Below are positions 23,434 through 24,888 of a stretch of 24,888 bases of DNA, piece after piece. Origin of the DNA: Planctomycetota bacterium (GTDB lineage Bacteria; Planctomycetota; Phycisphaerae; Phycisphaerales; UBA1924); contig JAEYUO010000011.1 in NCBI GenBank assembly GCA_023432465.1, positions 1 to 24,888 of the forward strand, written 5' to 3'. The translations under genes were made by a program, and so were the position numbers. Position 1 is the stretch's first letter. Every line of letters starts with the position of its first letter. Below the pieces are notes generated by a model that ran no database searches, was not told where the DNA came from, and saw nothing but the letters and a program-made list of their open reading frames with translations.

Positions 23434-24501
23434 TCATCGAGTGTCGGATGGCGTGAACGCGCGGGCGGCGAATCGGTCGCGGTCGCGTGCGAAGTCGATG
23501 GGCGGGCCGGGGAGCGCAAGGCCTCGGGGGTCGCGGCCGAGGCCCTTGCTGATCTCGTGTTCGAGGCGTCCCGGGCGGCAGAGCTCGGTGGTGTTCGTTG
23601 AGGCGAGGATGACGCCCTGCCTGGTGAGGAGCGCGGCGGCTTCGCGGACGAGGCGGGCGTAGTCGTCGACGGAGCTGAAGGGCTTGATGCCTTTCTTCTT
23701 CGAGCCGGCGGCGAAGCTGGGCGGGTCGAGGATGATGAGGTCGTAGGTGAGCTGTTTGCGTCGGGCGTAGTTGAAGAACTCGAAGGTGTCCATGCGGGCG
23801 AAGCGGTGCTCGCCGGATGCGATGCCGTCATCGAAGCCGTTGTGCGAGAAGTTGCGCTTGCCCCAGTCGAGGTAGCGCGGCGAGACATCGACACTGGTGG
23901 TTGCCGCGCCGCCGCGGGCGGCGGCGACGGAGAAGGCGCAGGTGTAGGCGAAGGTGTTGAGGATGCGGGGTTGTTGCGCGCTGGTGCGGGCGCGGTCGCG
24001 GCACCACTGCGCGACCCAGCCGCGGTTGTCGCGCTGGTCGAGGAAGAGGCCTGTCGAGAGGCCGTCGAAGAGGCGGATCTCGAGCTTCCAGTCGAGCTCG
24101 CTGATGAGGAGCGATTCGGGGAGCGGTTCGCCGGCGAGGGGGGCAGGGTCGGTGGCGACGGCGGGGAGTTCGCCGCCGAGCCGGGAGCGGTCCTTGGCGA
24201 AGGGCTTGAAGTAGACGGCGCGGACGCCGAGGGGGCGGAGGACTTCGAGCGCGGCCGCGGCGGCGGCGGGGGGGGTGAACGCCTGGTTGGCTGCCTGCTT
24301 TCCTTCGTAGACGATGAGGGTTGCGCCCTGCGCGTAGACGTCGATGAAGACGCCATCGAGGCCATCGGCCGCGCCGGAGAAGGCGCGGAAGGCCTGGGTG
24401 CGATGGGAGTCGATGAGGGGCTGTCGGCGCGCGAGCGCGGCGGAAAAGAGCTCGCCGAGTGGAGCGGGAGCGGGCCGGGTGTGCTGGATGCTGGTCCGCA
24501 T
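23434..24501 (-). CDS. Class I SAM-dependent methyltransferase, RlmI/RlmK-like
   Basis: 355 residues resembling the C-terminal and middle parts of 23S rRNA cytosine-C5 methyltransferases of the RlmI group. GLSTGLFLDQRDNR (~148-160) precedes the Rossmann fold. SAM motif I is ILNTFAYTCAFSVAAARGG (~180-198), where relatives usually have LFAYTGGFS. Motif IV is LDPPSF (258-263). SVDVSPRYLDWGKRN binds the ribose. The N-terminal PUA domain of RlmI (396 residues in E. coli) is not evident; only a short region with 'FSGAADGLDGVFIDVY' precedes. The target base is therefore uncertain. ATG 24501 is preferred because upstream codons are low-complexity Pro/Ser/Arg. It may be co-transcribed with the partial gene 58 bp upstream. 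Confidence 0.82.
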   Translation of the reverse strand: MRTSIQHTRPAPAPLGELFSAALARRQPLIDSHRTQAFRAFSGAADGLDGVFIDVYAQGATLIVYEGKQAANQAFTPPAAAAAALEVLRPLGVRAVYFKPFAKDRSRLGGELPAVATDPAPLAGEPLPESLLISELDWKLEIRLFDGLSTGLFLDQRDNRGWVAQWCRDRARTSAQQPRILNTFAYTCAFSVAAARGGAATTSVDVSPRYLDWGKRNFSHNGFDDGIASGEHRFARMDTFEFFNYARRKQLTYDLIILDPPSFAAGSKKKGIKPFSSVDDYARLVREAAALLTRQGVILASTNTTELCRPGRLEHEISKGLGRDPRGLALPGPPIDFARDRDRFAARAFTPSDTR

Positions 24502-24559
24502 GGGAGCGGAGTTTATGCGGCGGGAGCGCGGCCGCGGATCGGAGCGGGGAGCGCGCGGA

Positions 24560-24888
24560 TCATGGCGCTGGGCCGGAGGAACCCGCCGCGGCGAGGAGGG
24601 AGGCTGGGGAAGCGCGCGGGTTGCCGGGTCGCGGCGAGCGATTGGGGTTGAGGGGGTCGGGGAGGTCGGGGGGGTCGGGGAGTGGCGGTGGGGTGCGCCG
24701 GTTGGCGGGGACGATGTCGTTGAGTTCGGGGATGTAGTCGTCGCCGTACACGTTGCGGATGCTGTCGACCATCGCGCGGACATCGTCCTCGGTTGCGCCG
24801 GTCAGGGATTCGCGCAGGCCCGCGGCCTCATCCGCAGGGATGCCCTCTGAGAGCACGTTATAGACGCGCTGGGCCAGGGGGATGAGGG
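24560..24888 (-). CDS. C-terminal part of an unknown protein (runs off the window)
   Basis: The frame is open to the right edge, so only the last ~108 residues are visible and the start lies outside. The visible part begins with a helical segment (IPLAQRVYNVLSEG), continues through 'GATEDDVRAMVDSIRNVYGDDYIPELNDIV' and ends in a Pro/Ala-rich, probably disordered tail (from about 'RRTPPPLP'). I do not recognise the family. It has no signal or membrane segment in this part. It precedes the methyltransferase on the same strand. Confidence 0.55.
   Translation of the reverse strand, partial: LIPLAQRVYNVLSEGIPADEAAGLRESLTGATEDDVRAMVDSIRNVYGDDYIPELNDIVPANRRTPPPLPDPPDLPDPLNPNRSPRPGNPRASPASLLAAAGSSGPAP

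Overview
This is a G+C-rich bacterial window with tightly packed, mostly single-copy chromosomal genes. I read it as a planctomycete, probably Phycisphaerae-like. The reasons are a secreted STN-like protein with the 'VEPDQW-DNGG' and 'NGQLIV' phrases common in planctomycete proteins, no encoded CCA on either complete tRNA, weak or absent Shine-Dalgarno signals on many genes, and the overall divergence of otherwise standard proteins. The phylum is an inference; no rRNA is present to confirm it.

Layout, left to right. Positions 1-709 hold no gene I can support, but contain a perfect 24-bp palindrome (285-308) and a regularly spaced series of CATG motifs (530-596) ahead of an ArsR-type winged-helix regulator (710-1549). 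A RyR-domain protein runs convergently into it. At 2379-2544 is a run of strong hairpins ending in a tRNA-like T arm and acceptor strand, followed by an intrinsic terminator. This is a possible tmRNA-like RNA, or the displaced 3' end of a tRNA; its 5' part is not resolved. A compact minus-strand operon follows: an S41 C-terminal processing protease, tsaD (tRNA t6A synthesis) and a small GGQ release-factor-like protein, with 8-bp and 4-bp overlaps. hflX lies divergently, then a vapBC-type toxin-antitoxin pair behind a short palindromic operator, then tRNA-Thr(CGT) with its own terminator.

From 8694 to 17466 all genes point right: a sulfotransferase-fold protein, a BaiN/HI0933-type flavoprotein, a two-gene RND efflux system (adaptor plus an enlarged permease with two apparent extra membrane helices), and the secreted STN-like protein. 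Opposite these is the lipid and ribosome operon rpmF-plsX-fabH; its L32 protein has lost two of four zinc-ligand cysteines.

The accessory part is 20165-22754. A complete tRNA-Lys(CTT) stands at its left edge, and a copy of the 3' 44 nt of that tRNA lies at its right edge, in direct orientation and differing only by one compensatory T-stem base pair. Between them is a ~2.5-kb, visibly less G+C-rich insert with no integrase. It carries two overlapping genes that look like a divergent AbiEi/AbiEii (type IV toxin-antitoxin or abortive infection) pair, the first with an extra N-terminal domain containing a D...ExK nuclease-like signature. A good sigma70-type promoter with a palindrome in its spacer precedes the pair. 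This small tRNA-borne cargo is the best candidate in the window for an undescribed defence or stability system.

The right end returns to chromosomal genes: a twin-CBS protein, an RlmI-like SAM methyltransferase and a partial unknown gene that runs off the window.
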